Counted from the first letter of the stretch, positions 33,624 through 42,208 are shown. The stretch: 64,000 bases of DNA from Curtobacterium sp. PhB115 (GCF_003752025.1 NZ_RJKR01000008.1:234123-298122), one strand, 5' to 3'. Translations and numbers: made by a program. Notes: generated by a model not told the origin, from the letters alone.

Positions 33624-34930
33624 GCGCGGACTCCTCGCTTGTCGAGGACCCGGTTGGTCTGGTCGACGGCGTCCTGCCAGGCGCGGTCCGGGTCCTTGCC
33701 CCCGGCCTCGACGTTCGTGATCTCGGTCGCGAACGCGCCGATGAACCGTTCGGAGTTCGAGATGTACGTCACCGGGACGTCCATCGCCGAGGCGTTGAAG
33801 AACGCCAGCGGGTCCTGGTCGCCGAAGTAGTCGCCGGGCTTCTGCATGATCTCGTTGTCGAACGACGCCTGGGTGGAGGGGAACAGCTGGATGTCGTTGT
33901 ACGTGTGCGACTGCACCTCGGGCGAGGTGATCCACTGCGCGAACGCGGCGGCCGCGGCCGGGTCCTTCGAGGTCTTCGGGACGGCGAGGAACGAGCCGCC
34001 GCTGTTGCCCGGCCGATCCGGTTGCCGGGCGACCCGCCACTTGCCGGCGGCGTCGGGCGCGGTGTCGTGGATGACCTGCGTCCACCACGCGCCCTCGATC
34101 TGTCCCGCGACCCGGCCGGACACCCACCCGGCGTTCTGGTCGGTGCCGGACTGCAGGTTGCCGGTGAGGCCGGAACGGACGCAGGCGACGGCGTTCTCCC
34201 ACGCCTGCCGCACCGAGCTGTCGTCCTGCTCGAAGACCGGCTGGTCATCGCGGTCGAAGTACCGCGTGGGGCTTGCGTAGATGTACTGGTTGAAGAGCTG
34301 GTTGGCGGTGATGACCGTCGCGGCGTCCGCACCCTTCCGGATCTTCGCGCCGAAGGAGCGGAACGAGTCCCACGTCGCGATCGCGTCGGAGACCTCGTCC
34401 GGGTCGATCGGCAGCCCCGCCTTCGCCAGGACGTCCTGCCGGTAGAAGAAGCCGGTCGGTCCGGTGTCGACCGGCCAGAAGCACTGCCGGCCGCTCGGCG
34501 TCCGGCCGAGCGCGCTCTTCCAGTCGTAGTACTCGTCCCGCTTCGCCGCGCCGCCGTGGTCGTCGAAGTCCGTGAACAGGTCCTCGTCGGGGAAGTAGAG
34601 CCAGCAGTTCGAGTTCACCATCAGCACGTCGGGGATGAACGCGTTCCCGGCGAGCGCCGTCCGGAACTTGGTGTCGTACGAGGCGCCGCCGATCAGGTCG
34701 GGGCGGAGCCGCTTGGACCCCTGCCCGGCGATCCCCCCGGCGGCCTGCCGCAGGAACTTCGGGTCGAGCGACCGGTTCCAGTACCAGAGGACGAGCTCGT
34801 CGGGGTCCTTGGAGATGGCGGTGCCGGTCGAGCACCCGGCGAACAGTGCGGTGGTGGCGAGGGCACCGAGTGCACCTGCGCCGGCGAGGAACCCCCGCCT
34901 GCTGAGACTGATCGATGGAGATGACGTCAC
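33620..34930 (-). CDS. Sugar ABC transporter substrate-binding lipoprotein (Tat-type signal)
   Basis: A 436-residue family 1 extracellular solute-binding protein. GTG 34930 starts a signal with the twin arginine SRRGFLAG, a hydrophobic stretch and lipobox LFAGC, so it is probably exported by Tat and lipidated. The mature part has NSNCWLYFP, DTGPTGFFYRQD and EGAWWTQVIHD, typical of oligosaccharide or sugar binders. It is divergent from the Gfo/Idh-AKR fusion across a region with two LacI-type operators. The sugar is unknown. Confidence 0.9.
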   Translation of the reverse strand: MTSSPSISLSRRGFLAGAGALGALATTALFAGCSTGTAISKDPDELVLWYWNRSLDPKFLRQAAGGIAGQGSKRLRPDLIGGASYDTKFRTALAGNAFIPDVLMVNSNCWLYFPDEDLFTDFDDHGGAAKRDEYYDWKSALGRTPSGRQCFWPVDTGPTGFFYRQDVLAKAGLPIDPDEVSDAIATWDSFRSFGAKIRKGADAATVITANQLFNQYIYASPTRYFDRDDQPVFEQDDSSVRQAWENAVACVRSGLTGNLQSGTDQNAGWVSGRVAGQIEGAWWTQVIHDTAPDAAGKWRVARQPDRPGNSGGSFLAVPKTSKDPAAAAAFAQWITSPEVQSHTYNDIQLFPSTQASFDNEIMQKPGDYFGDQDPLAFFNASAMDVPVTYISNSERFIGAFATEITNVEAGGKDPDRAWQDAVDQTNRVLDKRGVRA

Positions 34931-34999
34931 GAAACTACCTGCTCTCGTCGTTGAGATCGGGTTGGACACAGCGATATCGGGTCCCCGGAGCGTTCGACC

Positions 35000-35114
35000 G
35001 TGAACGCTCACGAAGTGGTCCAGAGCATCCTCTGTGAGACACGCCGTGTCAAGCACATCCACATTGATCCGCCGGGCGTGTGGCACTAGCGTCTTCGTGA
35101 CCGTGAAGGTTCAC
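35000..35114. promoter_or_regulatory. Divergent control region with two LacI-type operators
   Basis: GTGAACGCTCAC (35000-35011) lies upstream of the ABC operon and GTGAAGGTTCAC (35103-35114) just upstream of the fusion gene. For the fusion gene, TTGATC (35064-35069) and TAGCGT (35087-35092) with a 17-base spacer form a good promoter, and the second operator covers the first transcribed bases. The LacI regulator encoded downstream at 37148 is the likely ligand (inference). Confidence 0.72.
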
Positions 35115-35132
35115 GAGACGACAAGGATCCGC

Positions 35133-37169
35133 ATGTCAGCGCAGACCGCGAACACCGCCAGCACCCCGACTCCGACGGCCGCCGACCGCCCCGGCTGGGC
35201 CGTCCTCGGCCCCGGGGGCATCGCCCGCCGCTTCCTCTCCCAGCTGCCCGCGAGCGGTGGCACCCTGGTGGCGGCCGGCAGCTCCTCCACCGACCGGGCG
35301 CAGACATTCGCCGACGAAGCCGCGGGGCTCGGGTTCGCCGACGTCTCCGCTGCGACGTACGACGAGGTCCTCGCCGACCCGCGCGTCGACGCCGTGTACG
35401 TCTCCACCGTCCACACCGGGCACGCGAAGCTCGTCCTCGCTGCGCTCGAGGCCGGCAAGGCCGTGCTGTGCGAGAAGCCGCTCGCCCCGAACCACGGCAC
35501 CGCCATGGCCCTCGCCGACGCCGCGCGCCAGGCCGGCCTGCCGCTGGTCGAGGCGTTCATGTACCGCTTCCACCCGCAGACCGCCGCACTGCTCGACCTG
35601 GTGCGGGACGGCGCGATCGGTGAGGTCACCCACATCGACGCCTCGTTCGCGTTCCGCACCGGCGAGCGGGCCGGCCGGCTCTTCGACGTCGACACGGCCG
35701 GCGGCGGGATCCTCGACGTCGGCGGGTACCCGGTGACGATGGCCGCCGCGATCGTGCAGGCCGCCACCGGTGTCGCCGTCGCCGAGCCGACGGAGCTCAC
35801 CGCCAGCGGCACGATCGGACCGACCGGTGTCGACGAGTGGACCGTCGCGCAGCTGACGTACAAGGGCGGCATCACCGCCTCCGTCCGCACCGGGGTCTTC
35901 GTGCAGGACGACAACGCCGTCGCGGTGTACGGCACACGTGGTCGCATCGTGCTCACCGACCCGTGGACCCTCGGTGCCGACCCGACCATCGAGGTCCGCA
36001 CCGTCGACGAGGACCCGCGCACCCTGTCCTTCGCCGGCGAGCACCCCTACGCCCGCGAGGCCGACGCCACCACCGACGCCCTGCGTGCCGGTGCGGTCGA
36101 GGCAGCACAGATGACGATCGACGAGTCGCTCGCCACCGCCCGCACCCTCGACAAGTGGCGCGCCGCGATCGGCCTGCGCTACCCGTTCGAGGCCGAGTCC
36201 GCCGACATCCCCACGGTGAGCGGTCGGCCGCTCCGGGTGCAGGACGGCAACCCCATGAAGTACGGCGAGATCCCGGGTGTCGGCAAGCGGCTGTCGCGCC
36301 TGGTGATGGGCGTCGACAACCAGCCCGACCTGGCGCACGCCAGCGCGATCTTCGACCTGTTCGTCGAGCAGGGTGGCAACGTCTTCGACACCGGCTACAT
36401 CTACGGCGGCGGCGTGCTCGAGGGCCGTCTCGGCAAGTGGATCCAGAACCGCGGGGTCCGCGAGGACGTCGTGGTCATCACCAAGGGCGCGCACACGCCG
36501 TTCTGCGACCCGGAGTCGCTGACGAAGCAGCTGCTCGAGAGCCTGGAACGCCAGGGCACCGACTACGCGGACATCTACATGATGCACCGCGACAACCCGG
36601 ACATCCCGGTGGGGGAGTTCGTCGACGTCCTCGACGAGCACCGACGAGCCGGCCGCATCCGCGTGTACGGCGGGTCGAACTGGACCCCCGCGCGCTTCGA
36701 CGAGGCGAACGCCTACGCACGGGCCAACGGCAAGCACGAGTTCGAGGTCCTCAGCAACCACTTCGGGCTCGCCGAGGCGTACGACGTGCCGTGGGACGGC
36801 TGCGAGCACGCGACCGACGCGGCCTCGAAGGCGTGGCTCGAGGAGCGCCAGGTTCCCCTGCTGCCGTGGTCGTCCCAGGCGCGCGGCTTCTTCACCGGGC
36901 GTGCGCGGCCGGACGACACCAGCGACGCCGAGCTCGTGCGCTGCTACTACTCCGACGAGAACTTCGAGCGGCTGCGTCGCGCGCGGGAGCTCGGCGAGCA
37001 GTTCGGTGTCCCGGCCACCGCGATCGCCCTGGCGTACGTCCTCAACCAGCCGTTCCCGACGTTCCCGCTCTTCGGACCGCGTACGATCGCCGAAGCCCGC
37101 TCCTCGATGACGGGCCTCTCCGTCGAACTCTCTCCCGAGCAGGTGGCATGGCTGGACCTCCGCGACTGA
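35133..37169 (+). CDS. Gfo/Idh/MocA dehydrogenase fused to aldo/keto reductase
   Basis: A 678-residue two-enzyme protein. Residues about 20-350 are a Gfo/Idh/MocA dehydrogenase (Rossmann GPGGIARRF; CEKPLAPN with the catalytic lysine; GGGILDVGGYP). Residues about 370-678 are an aldo/keto reductase with the tetrad Asp419 (VFDTGYIYGG), Tyr424, Lys451 (ITKGAH) and His485 (YMMHRDNPD). Both active sites look intact and no frameshift separates them. The likely role is successive redox steps on an imported sugar, for example epimerisation through a keto intermediate. It is divergent from the sugar importer and overlaps the LacI gene by 22 bases, forming a catabolic locus. ATG 35133 has AAGGA upstream. 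Confidence 0.88.
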   Translation: MSAQTANTASTPTPTAADRPGWAVLGPGGIARRFLSQLPASGGTLVAAGSSSTDRAQTFADEAAGLGFADVSAATYDEVLADPRVDAVYVSTVHTGHAKLVLAALEAGKAVLCEKPLAPNHGTAMALADAARQAGLPLVEAFMYRFHPQTAALLDLVRDGAIGEVTHIDASFAFRTGERAGRLFDVDTAGGGILDVGGYPVTMAAAIVQAATGVAVAEPTELTASGTIGPTGVDEWTVAQLTYKGGITASVRTGVFVQDDNAVAVYGTRGRIVLTDPWTLGADPTIEVRTVDEDPRTLSFAGEHPYAREADATTDALRAGAVEAAQMTIDESLATARTLDKWRAAIGLRYPFEAESADIPTVSGRPLRVQDGNPMKYGEIPGVGKRLSRLVMGVDNQPDLAHASAIFDLFVEQGGNVFDTGYIYGGGVLEGRLGKWIQNRGVREDVVVITKGAHTPFCDPESLTKQLLESLERQGTDYADIYMMHRDNPDIPVGEFVDVLDEHRRAGRIRVYGGSNWTPARFDEANAYARANGKHEFEVLSNHFGLAEAYDVPWDGCEHATDAASKAWLEERQVPLLPWSSQARGFFTGRARPDDTSDAELVRCYYSDENFERLRRARELGEQFGVPATAIALAYVLNQPFPTFPLFGPRTIAEARSSMTGLSVELSPEQVAWLDLRD

Positions 37170-38179
37170 CCCAGTCGCCCCCGGACGGCCCGCACCCTGG
37201 CGGCCGCGCGACGATCATCGACGTCGCCGCGGCCGCCGGGGTCTCCCGGCAGACCGTCACCCGCGCGATGAACGGCATGCCCGGCATCAGCGCGACCACG
37301 AAGGAGCGTGTCCTCGCGGTCGCGGCGTCGCTCGACTACCGGCCGTCGCGGTTCGGCCGCGGGCTGGTCACCGGCGGCGAGCACCAGCTCGGGCTCGTCG
37401 TGAACGACCTGCGGAACCCGTACACACCCCAGCTCGCGTCCGCCGTGTTCCGGCTCGCCGCCGAGCAGGGGTGGAACGTCATGCTCGCCGACGTCGACCT
37501 GGCGAGCGACGCCGACCGGATGGTCCAGGCGCTCGGGGCGCAGACCGACGTGGTCATCGGCTACCTCGGCTCGCGCCGGCACCGGTGGAGCGAGCTCCTC
37601 GGCAACGTGCCGATGGTCGAGCTCGACCCGTCCTCCGACCCACCGACGGCAGCGGTGTGGATCGACCCCGCCGACGCGATCGAAGCCCTCGCCGACCACC
37701 TGGTGGCGACCGGGGTCCGGCACCCGGTCGTGCTCGACAACTCGACGCCCGACCACACGAGCGCGCGCGGCCTGCTCATGCTGGACGCCCTGCGGCGCCG
37801 CGGCTACCTGCCTGAGCTCGTGCACGCGCCGCACGGCACGGCCGAGTGCGGTGCCGAGGAGACCGTGCGGATCCTGGCTCGGAAGCGCCGGCTCGACGCG
37901 ATCCTGGCCTTCAACGACGTGATGGCGCTCGGCGTGCTGCAGGCCTGCCGCCGCGCGGGCGTCGACGTCCCCGGTCAGGTACGGGTCGTCGGAGTCGACG
38001 GCCTGCCGCTCGGCGCACTGGTGTCGCCGATGCTGACGACGTTGGCGGTCGACCTCGACGCCGTCGCGCGCGAGGCCCTCGACCTCGCGCTCGGCATGCT
38101 CGCCGGCGAGCTGCCGCGCTCCGGCGCGGCCGTCGAGCGCACGGTCCGCCACCGGTTGCTGCTCCGCGAATCGGCGTAG
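37148..38179 (+). CDS. LacI-family transcriptional regulator
   Basis: A 343-residue repressor. TIIDVAAAAGVSRQTVTRAMNG is the HTH, RPSRFGRGLVTGGEHQLGLV the hinge and start of the sugar-binding domain, and FNDVMALGVLQACRRAG is conserved in the core. It starts within the 3' end of the fusion gene (22-base overlap). It probably controls the ABC operon and the fusion gene through the two dyads near 35 kb. Its inducer is likely the transported sugar. Confidence 0.92.
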   Translation: MAGPPRLTQSPPDGPHPGGRATIIDVAAAAGVSRQTVTRAMNGMPGISATTKERVLAVAASLDYRPSRFGRGLVTGGEHQLGLVVNDLRNPYTPQLASAVFRLAAEQGWNVMLADVDLASDADRMVQALGAQTDVVIGYLGSRRHRWSELLGNVPMVELDPSSDPPTAAVWIDPADAIEALADHLVATGVRHPVVLDNSTPDHTSARGLLMLDALRRRGYLPELVHAPHGTAECGAEETVRILARKRRLDAILAFNDVMALGVLQACRRAGVDVPGQVRVVGVDGLPLGALVSPMLTTLAVDLDAVAREALDLALGMLAGELPRSGAAVERTVRHRLLLRESA

Positions 38180-38203
38180 GTCCGAGAACGCGACCCAGGA
38201 CAC

Positions 38204-38245
38204 GGCCTGGAGGCGCGGTGCGGGCTGGCACCGCGCCTCCAGACC
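38204..38245 (+). terminator. Terminator after the LacI gene
   Basis: 17-base arms with one mismatch (38204-38220, 38229-38245) around CGGGCTGG, with core GGAGGCGCGGTG shared with other terminators in this window. Confidence 0.8.
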
Positions 38246-38251
38246 GTCTCT

Positions 38252-38290
38252 TGGTTGCATTTGCAACCATCACCGTCCGGACGGTACACT
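38252..38290 (+). promoter_or_regulatory. Operator-rich promoter of the MFS gene
   Basis: TGGTTGCA-TT-TGCAACCA (38252-38269) is a perfect dyad that includes TTGCAA (38261-38266), usable as a -35. ACCGTCCGGACGGT (38272-38285) is a second perfect dyad in the spacer, and TACACT (38285-38290) is the -10, 18 bases from the -35. A dimeric repressor, probably TetR type and not encoded next to it, is expected. Confidence 0.7.
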
Positions 38291-38394
38291 AACGGAGTCC
38301 TGACGGGGCGCGTGTCCATCCCGCGTCCCGTCTCGTCTGCCCCATGCACCGCCCGCCGTCGACCTGGTCCGGCTCGAAGTCCCAGGAGTCCGCC

Positions 38395-39918
38395 GTGTCC
38401 GCACTGCTCACCAGCCCCGTCGCCACCCGCGTCACCGGGAGCCGCGCCCGTCGGTTCCTGGCGCTCGCCGTGCTGATGCTGCCGGTGCTGCTCATCTCGG
38501 TGGACAACACCGTGCTGAGCTTCGCGCTGCCCTCGATCTCCCGAGCGCTCAACCCGGACGCGACCACGCAACTCTGGATCGTCGACGCGTACCCGCTCGT
38601 CCTCGCCGGCCTGCTCGTCGTGATGGGCAGCATCGGCGACCGGATCGGCCGGCGTCGGATCCTGGTGGTCGGCGCCTCCGGCTTCGCACTGTTCTCGGTC
38701 GCCGCCGCGTTCTCGACGGACGCGTGGATGCTCGTCGCCGCCCGGATCGCGATGGGCGTGTTCGGCGCGATGCTCATGCCCGCCACGCTCTCGATCATCC
38801 GCAACGTCTTCGTCGACGCGGGGGAGCGACGGATGGCGCTCGCCGTCTGGTCGACGATGTTCGCCGCGGGGAACGCCCTCGGTCCGCTCGTGGGCGGAGT
38901 GCTCCTCGCGCACTTCCACTGGGGCAGCGTGTTCCTGGTGGCGGTCCCGATCCTGGTCGTGATGCTCGTCGGGGTGCCGTTCTGCGTGCCGGAGTCACGT
39001 GACCCGAAGCCCGGTCCCGTCGACGTGCCGAGCATGTTCCTCTCCCTCGGCGCGCTCGCCCCGACCGCGTGGGCGATCAAGTCGGTCGTGCACCCGGAGG
39101 AGCGCGGGTTCGCCGTCGCCATGCTCGCCGTCGGCGTCGTGTGCGGCATCGCGTTCGTCCGCCGGCAGCTGCGGTCCCGCACGCCGATGCTCGACCTCCG
39201 GCTGTTCCGCAGCACGGCGTTCACCGGCAGCGTGCTCATGAACCTGATGGCGATGTTCTCGCTCACCGGGTTCCTGTTCTTCATCGCGCAGCACCTGCAG
39301 CTCGTCGCGGGGCTCGACCCGTTCACCTCCGGCATCGTGCTCGTGCCGGGATCGGTGCTGACGATCGTCGCCGGGCTCGCGGTGGTGCCCGTCGTCGCCC
39401 GGGTCGCCCCGCGCTGGGTCGTGTCGGTGTCCCTGCTGTTCTCGGCGGCGGCGTACGCGCTCGTGGCGGTCCTCGGGCACCACGCGTCGATCGCGGCGCT
39501 GGCGTTCGCGTTCGTCCTGCTCGGCATCGGCATCGGCGCGTCCGAGACCGTCACGAACGACCTCATCATCTCGACGGCCCCGGCGGACAAGGCCGGAGCG
39601 GCGTCGGCGATGTCCGAGACGGCGTACGAGATCGGTGCGGTGCTCGGCACGGCGGTGCTCGGGACGATCCTCGCCACGACCTACCGGGCGCACGTCGCGG
39701 TGCCGGACGGGCTGTCCTCGTCGGCGCACGTCGCTGCCCAGGAGACCCTCGGTGGCGCGGTGACGGCGGCTGCCCAGCTCGGCGGCGGTGCCGGGCAGGC
39801 GCTCCTCGAGTCGGCTCGGGCCGCGTTCGACTCCGGTGTGACGATCACCGCGGGTGTCGCGGCCGTGCTCATGGTCGTCGCGGCAGCGGGCGCCGTCGTG
39901 ATGCTGAAGCGCCGCTGA
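38395..39918 (+). CDS. MFS transporter, DHA2 type
   Basis: A 507-residue, about 14-helix exporter (VDNTVLSFALPSISRAL in helix 1, GDRIGRRRILVVG loop A, ARIAMGVFGAMLMPATLSII motif C). GTG 38395 with CAGGAGT upstream is preferred to the ATG at 38344, which adds 17 residues. It resembles SmvA/methyl viologen-type pumps. Its promoter carries two palindromes, so it is probably inducible. Confidence 0.9.
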   Translation: MSALLTSPVATRVTGSRARRFLALAVLMLPVLLISVDNTVLSFALPSISRALNPDATTQLWIVDAYPLVLAGLLVVMGSIGDRIGRRRILVVGASGFALFSVAAAFSTDAWMLVAARIAMGVFGAMLMPATLSIIRNVFVDAGERRMALAVWSTMFAAGNALGPLVGGVLLAHFHWGSVFLVAVPILVVMLVGVPFCVPESRDPKPGPVDVPSMFLSLGALAPTAWAIKSVVHPEERGFAVAMLAVGVVCGIAFVRRQLRSRTPMLDLRLFRSTAFTGSVLMNLMAMFSLTGFLFFIAQHLQLVAGLDPFTSGIVLVPGSVLTIVAGLAVVPVVARVAPRWVVSVSLLFSAAAYALVAVLGHHASIAALAFAFVLLGIGIGASETVTNDLIISTAPADKAGAASAMSETAYEIGAVLGTAVLGTILATTYRAHVAVPDGLSSSAHVAAQETLGGAVTAAAQLGGGAGQALLESARAAFDSGVTITAGVAAVLMVVAAAGAVVMLKRR

Positions 39919-39981
39919 CGCGCTGCGCGGCGCGCTGCGCTCGCCGCGCTGCGCCCGCTGCGCCCGCTGCGCGGCGCTGCG

Positions 39982-40074
39982 CTTCGTGAGCAGAAATTGT
40001 CGGGTCACGCCACGTGACCCGACCATTTCTGCTCACGAAGTCCCGCGTTCTTCTGCTCACGAAGTCCCGCGTTC
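39982..40074. repeat. Palindrome plus tandem direct repeat element, copy A
   Basis: 28-base arms (39982-40009 and 40013-40040, one mismatch) begin CTTCGTGAGCAGAAAT and have an inner segment GGGTCACG. Overlapping and following the right arm are two adjacent identical 24-base units (40027-40050 and 40051-40074), each starting TTCTGCTCACGAAGTCC. A GCGC-rich tract (39919-39981) precedes it. The element lies in a 310-base gene-free gap between the MFS and flavin reductase genes. Copy B is at 55184. Confidence 0.9.
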
Positions 40075-40138
40075 CCGCGGTCGGACGCGTCACGCGAGGT
40101 CACACGGCGCGCCCGGGAGCGGCCGAACCTGTGAATCG

Positions 40139-40169
40139 TTGACCTCAACCATGGTTGAGGTCATACGTT
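40139..40169 (+). promoter_or_regulatory. SoxR-like MerR-family promoter of the flavin reductase gene
   Basis: TTGACC (-35, 40139-40144) and TACGTT (-10, 40164-40169) are separated by 19 bases, the overlong spacer typical of MerR-family activation. The spacer contains a perfect dyad whose core CCTCAACCATGGTTGAGG matches the CCTCAA...TTGAGG form of SoxR boxes; the whole dyad spans 40140-40163. Redox control by SoxR is inferred. Confidence 0.75.
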
Positions 40170-40228
40170 GGGACGTGGCCGCCCAGCAGCGGCGGCACAA
40201 CCCTCGCGAAGGAACGACCACGATCTCC

Positions 40229-40738
40229 ATGCCCGACGAAGCCCCCGCGACCATCGCCGACGCGTACAAGGCCGCGTTCCGCGGTCACCCTGCCGGCGTC
40301 GCCGTCATCACCGCCGAGGGACCGGACGGCCCGACCGGGCTCACCGCCTCGAGCGTCGCCAGCGTCGCGATCGACCCGCCGGTGCTCGTGTTCTCCCTGT
40401 CCACCAACTCCGGGTCCGCCGGAGCCGTGCTCGGTGCACCGATCTTCGTCGTGCACCTCGTCGACTCCCTCGGGGTCGCGCTGGCCCGACGGTTCGCGTC
40501 CACCGGCAGTCCCGCCGCCGACGACCCGATCTGGGGCACGCTGCCCTCCGGCGACCACTACCTGCCCAGCGCCGCCAGCGCCCTGCGCTGCCGCCCGCTC
40601 TCCACGACGCCGATCGGGTCCTCGACCGTCGTCGTCGCCGAGGTCCTCGACATCGTCGTCGGTCTCGAGCACGGCGAGCCGCTGGTCTACCACAACCGGG
40701 AATTCCACTCCCTCTCCGATCGTTCCCGGCTCTCGTGA
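40229..40738 (+). CDS. Flavin reductase-family protein
   Basis: A 169-residue FMN-binding split-barrel protein (GVAVITAEGPDGPTGLTASS, VASVAIDPPVLVFSLS, PLVYHNREFH). These reduce flavins with NAD(P)H for partner monooxygenases or act directly as flavoprotein reductases. The start is taken as ATG 40229 because the family begins near DAYKAAFRGH; the AAGGAACG site is 14 bases upstream, rather far, so the exact start is uncertain. The SoxR-like promoter and the downstream superoxide dismutase suggest a redox-stress role. Confidence 0.8.
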   Translation: MPDEAPATIADAYKAAFRGHPAGVAVITAEGPDGPTGLTASSVASVAIDPPVLVFSLSTNSGSAGAVLGAPIFVVHLVDSLGVALARRFASTGSPAADDPIWGTLPSGDHYLPSAASALRCRPLSTTPIGSSTVVVAEVLDIVVGLEHGEPLVYHNREFHSLSDRSRLS

Positions 40739-40782
40739 GCCGCGGAGCCAAGTCCGCAACCCACTGATCGAAAGGACCTCAC

Positions 40783-41397
40783 ATGGCTGAGTACACCCTG
40801 CCGGAGCTGCCGTACGACTACGCCGCACTCGAGCCGCACATCAGCGGCAAGATCATGCAGCTGCACCACGACAAGCACCACCAGGCCTACGTCACCGGTG
40901 CGAACACCGCGCTGCAGCAGCTCGGCGAAGCGCGCGAGTCGGGCAACTTCGGTGCGATCAACAAGCTCGAGAAGGACCTGGCCTTCCACCTCGGTGGCCA
41001 CGTCAACCACTCGATCTTCTGGACCAACCTCGGCCCGGACACGAAGGTCCCCGAGGGCGAGCTCGCCGCGGCGATCGACGAGTTCTTCGGCTCGTTCGAC
41101 ACCTTCAAGGCGCAGTTCGCCGCGGTCGCGAACGGCATCCAGGGCTCCGGCTGGGCCGTCCTGGCCTGGGACACCGTCGGCCAGAAGCTGACCACCTTCC
41201 AGCTCTTCGACCAGCAGGCCAACGTGCCGTTCGGTCTCGTGCCGATCTTCCTGCTCGACATGTGGGAGCACGCCTTCTACCTCGACTACCTCAACGTCAA
41301 GGCGGACTACGTCAAGGCCGTGTGGAACATCGTCGACTGGGAGAACGTCGCTGCCCGCTTCGCGAACGCGAAGTCGCAGTCCTTCGTGACGCTCTGA
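40783..41397 (+). CDS. sodA: Superoxide dismutase (Fe/Mn)
   Basis: A 204-residue metalloenzyme converting superoxide to H2O2 and O2. [35 protein letters not shown] and [12 protein letters not shown] supply the His/His/Asp/His ligands and family signature. AAAGGA lies 7 bases before ATG. It may be cotranscribed with the flavin reductase 44 bases upstream. Metal preference (Mn or Fe) is not certain. Confidence 0.97.
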   Translation: MAEYTLPELPYDYAALEPHISGKIMQLHHDKHHQAYVTGANTALQQLGEARESGNFGAINKLEKDLAFHLGGHVNHSIFWTNLGPDTKVPEGELAAAIDEFFGSFDTFKAQFAAVANGIQGSGWAVLAWDTVGQKLTTFQLFDQQANVPFGLVPIFLLDMWEHAFYLDYLNVKADYVKAVWNIVDWENVAARFANAKSQSFVTL

Positions 41398-41410
41398 ACC
41401 ACCTGATCTG

Positions 41411-41456
41411 ACGAACGGGAGGCACGGTGCCAGCTGGCACCGTGCCTCCCGTTCGT
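41411..41456. terminator. 46-base perfect terminator palindrome after sodA
   Basis: The whole of 41411-41456 is its own reverse complement, centred on CCAG/CTGG, with core GGAGGCACGGTGCC. It lies between sodA (+) and a tetR gene (-) and probably serves both. Sister copies: 48101-48144, 16621-16664, 38204-38245. Confidence 0.9.
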
Positions 41457-41494
41457 CGTCGGTCCGGACCACAGCCCGTCCCGCGTGGGCGCGA

Positions 41495-42070
41495 TCAGGC
41501 GGTCTGGTACTCCGCGCCCGCGACGAGCTCGTCCGCGATGGCGCGCAGCGTGGCATCGGTGTCGGTGTGCTCACGGTCGACGATGGTGCTCCACTGCGTG
41601 CCACGGGCAGCGGTCACGGCGTCGGCTGCCGCGTGCTCGGCGTCGGCCCGGTCGTAGCCGTGCTCGAGGCACCAGGCGGCGATCGCGGCGACGTGCGCTC
41701 GGTGGTGGACGTGTTCGCGATCGCGGCCGTCCAGCGCCTCGACCGAGCCGAGCTCGAAGGTGAGCCGTGCGGCGAGCGACCGTCGTGGTTCGTCGAGTCC
41801 GCCGAACGTCGCGACGAGGTGCTCGGCGAGGGCGTGCCGGTCGGCGGTGGGGTCGAGCGGGGCGGCGGAGACGGACTCGGCGAGGTGGTCGACGACGGAG
41901 TCGATGAGGGCTTCGCGGGTGCCGAAGTGGTAGACGATCGGGTAGGCGCTCGTGCCGAGGACCCGGCCGAGACTGCGTACCGACACGTCCTCGACCTTGG
42001 TGTCGAGCAGGTGTTGGGTGACCTTCTCGATGATCGCGGGCTTCAAGGTCGGGTCGGGCTTCCTGGGCAT
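41495..42070 (-). CDS. TetR/AcrR-family regulator
   Basis: A 191-residue regulator; N-terminal HTH in DVSVRSLGRVLGTSAYPIVYHFGTREALIDSV, the rest helical. ATG 42070 (MPRKPDPTLKP) was chosen over the longer frame to 42223, which crosses the divergent promoter. Divergent from a PfkB kinase. Target unknown. Confidence 0.9.
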   Translation of the reverse strand: MPRKPDPTLKPAIIEKVTQHLLDTKVEDVSVRSLGRVLGTSAYPIVYHFGTREALIDSVVDHLAESVSAAPLDPTADRHALAEHLVATFGGLDEPRRSLAARLTFELGSVEALDGRDREHVHHRAHVAAIAAWCLEHGYDRADAEHAAADAVTAARGTQWSTIVDREHTDTDATLRAIADELVAGAEYQTA

Positions 42071-42111
42071 GGCATCTCCGTCGTGGGCGCGGCGGTCGCT
42101 CGACCGTTCAC

Positions 42112-42128
42112 ATACTGTCCTTGAGTAT
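42112..42128. promoter_or_regulatory. Short dyad between tetR and pfkB
   Basis: ATACT-N7-AGTAT in an AT-rich island 42 bases upstream of the tetR start. A plausible autoregulatory operator; arms are short, so confidence is low. Confidence 0.35.
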
Positions 42129-42208
42129 ATCAACGGTTGCGTGCCGCGAACAGCCCCGATCCCACCGTGAAAACGGAGATTTGCTCGCGTCCACGTAGAC
42201 TGTCTGCG

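Noticed and set aside
39919..40228. N-terminal extension of the flavin reductase frame through the palindrome element
   Set aside because: The frame merely stays open through repeat DNA and the SoxR-like promoter; the family begins near DAYKAAFRGH.
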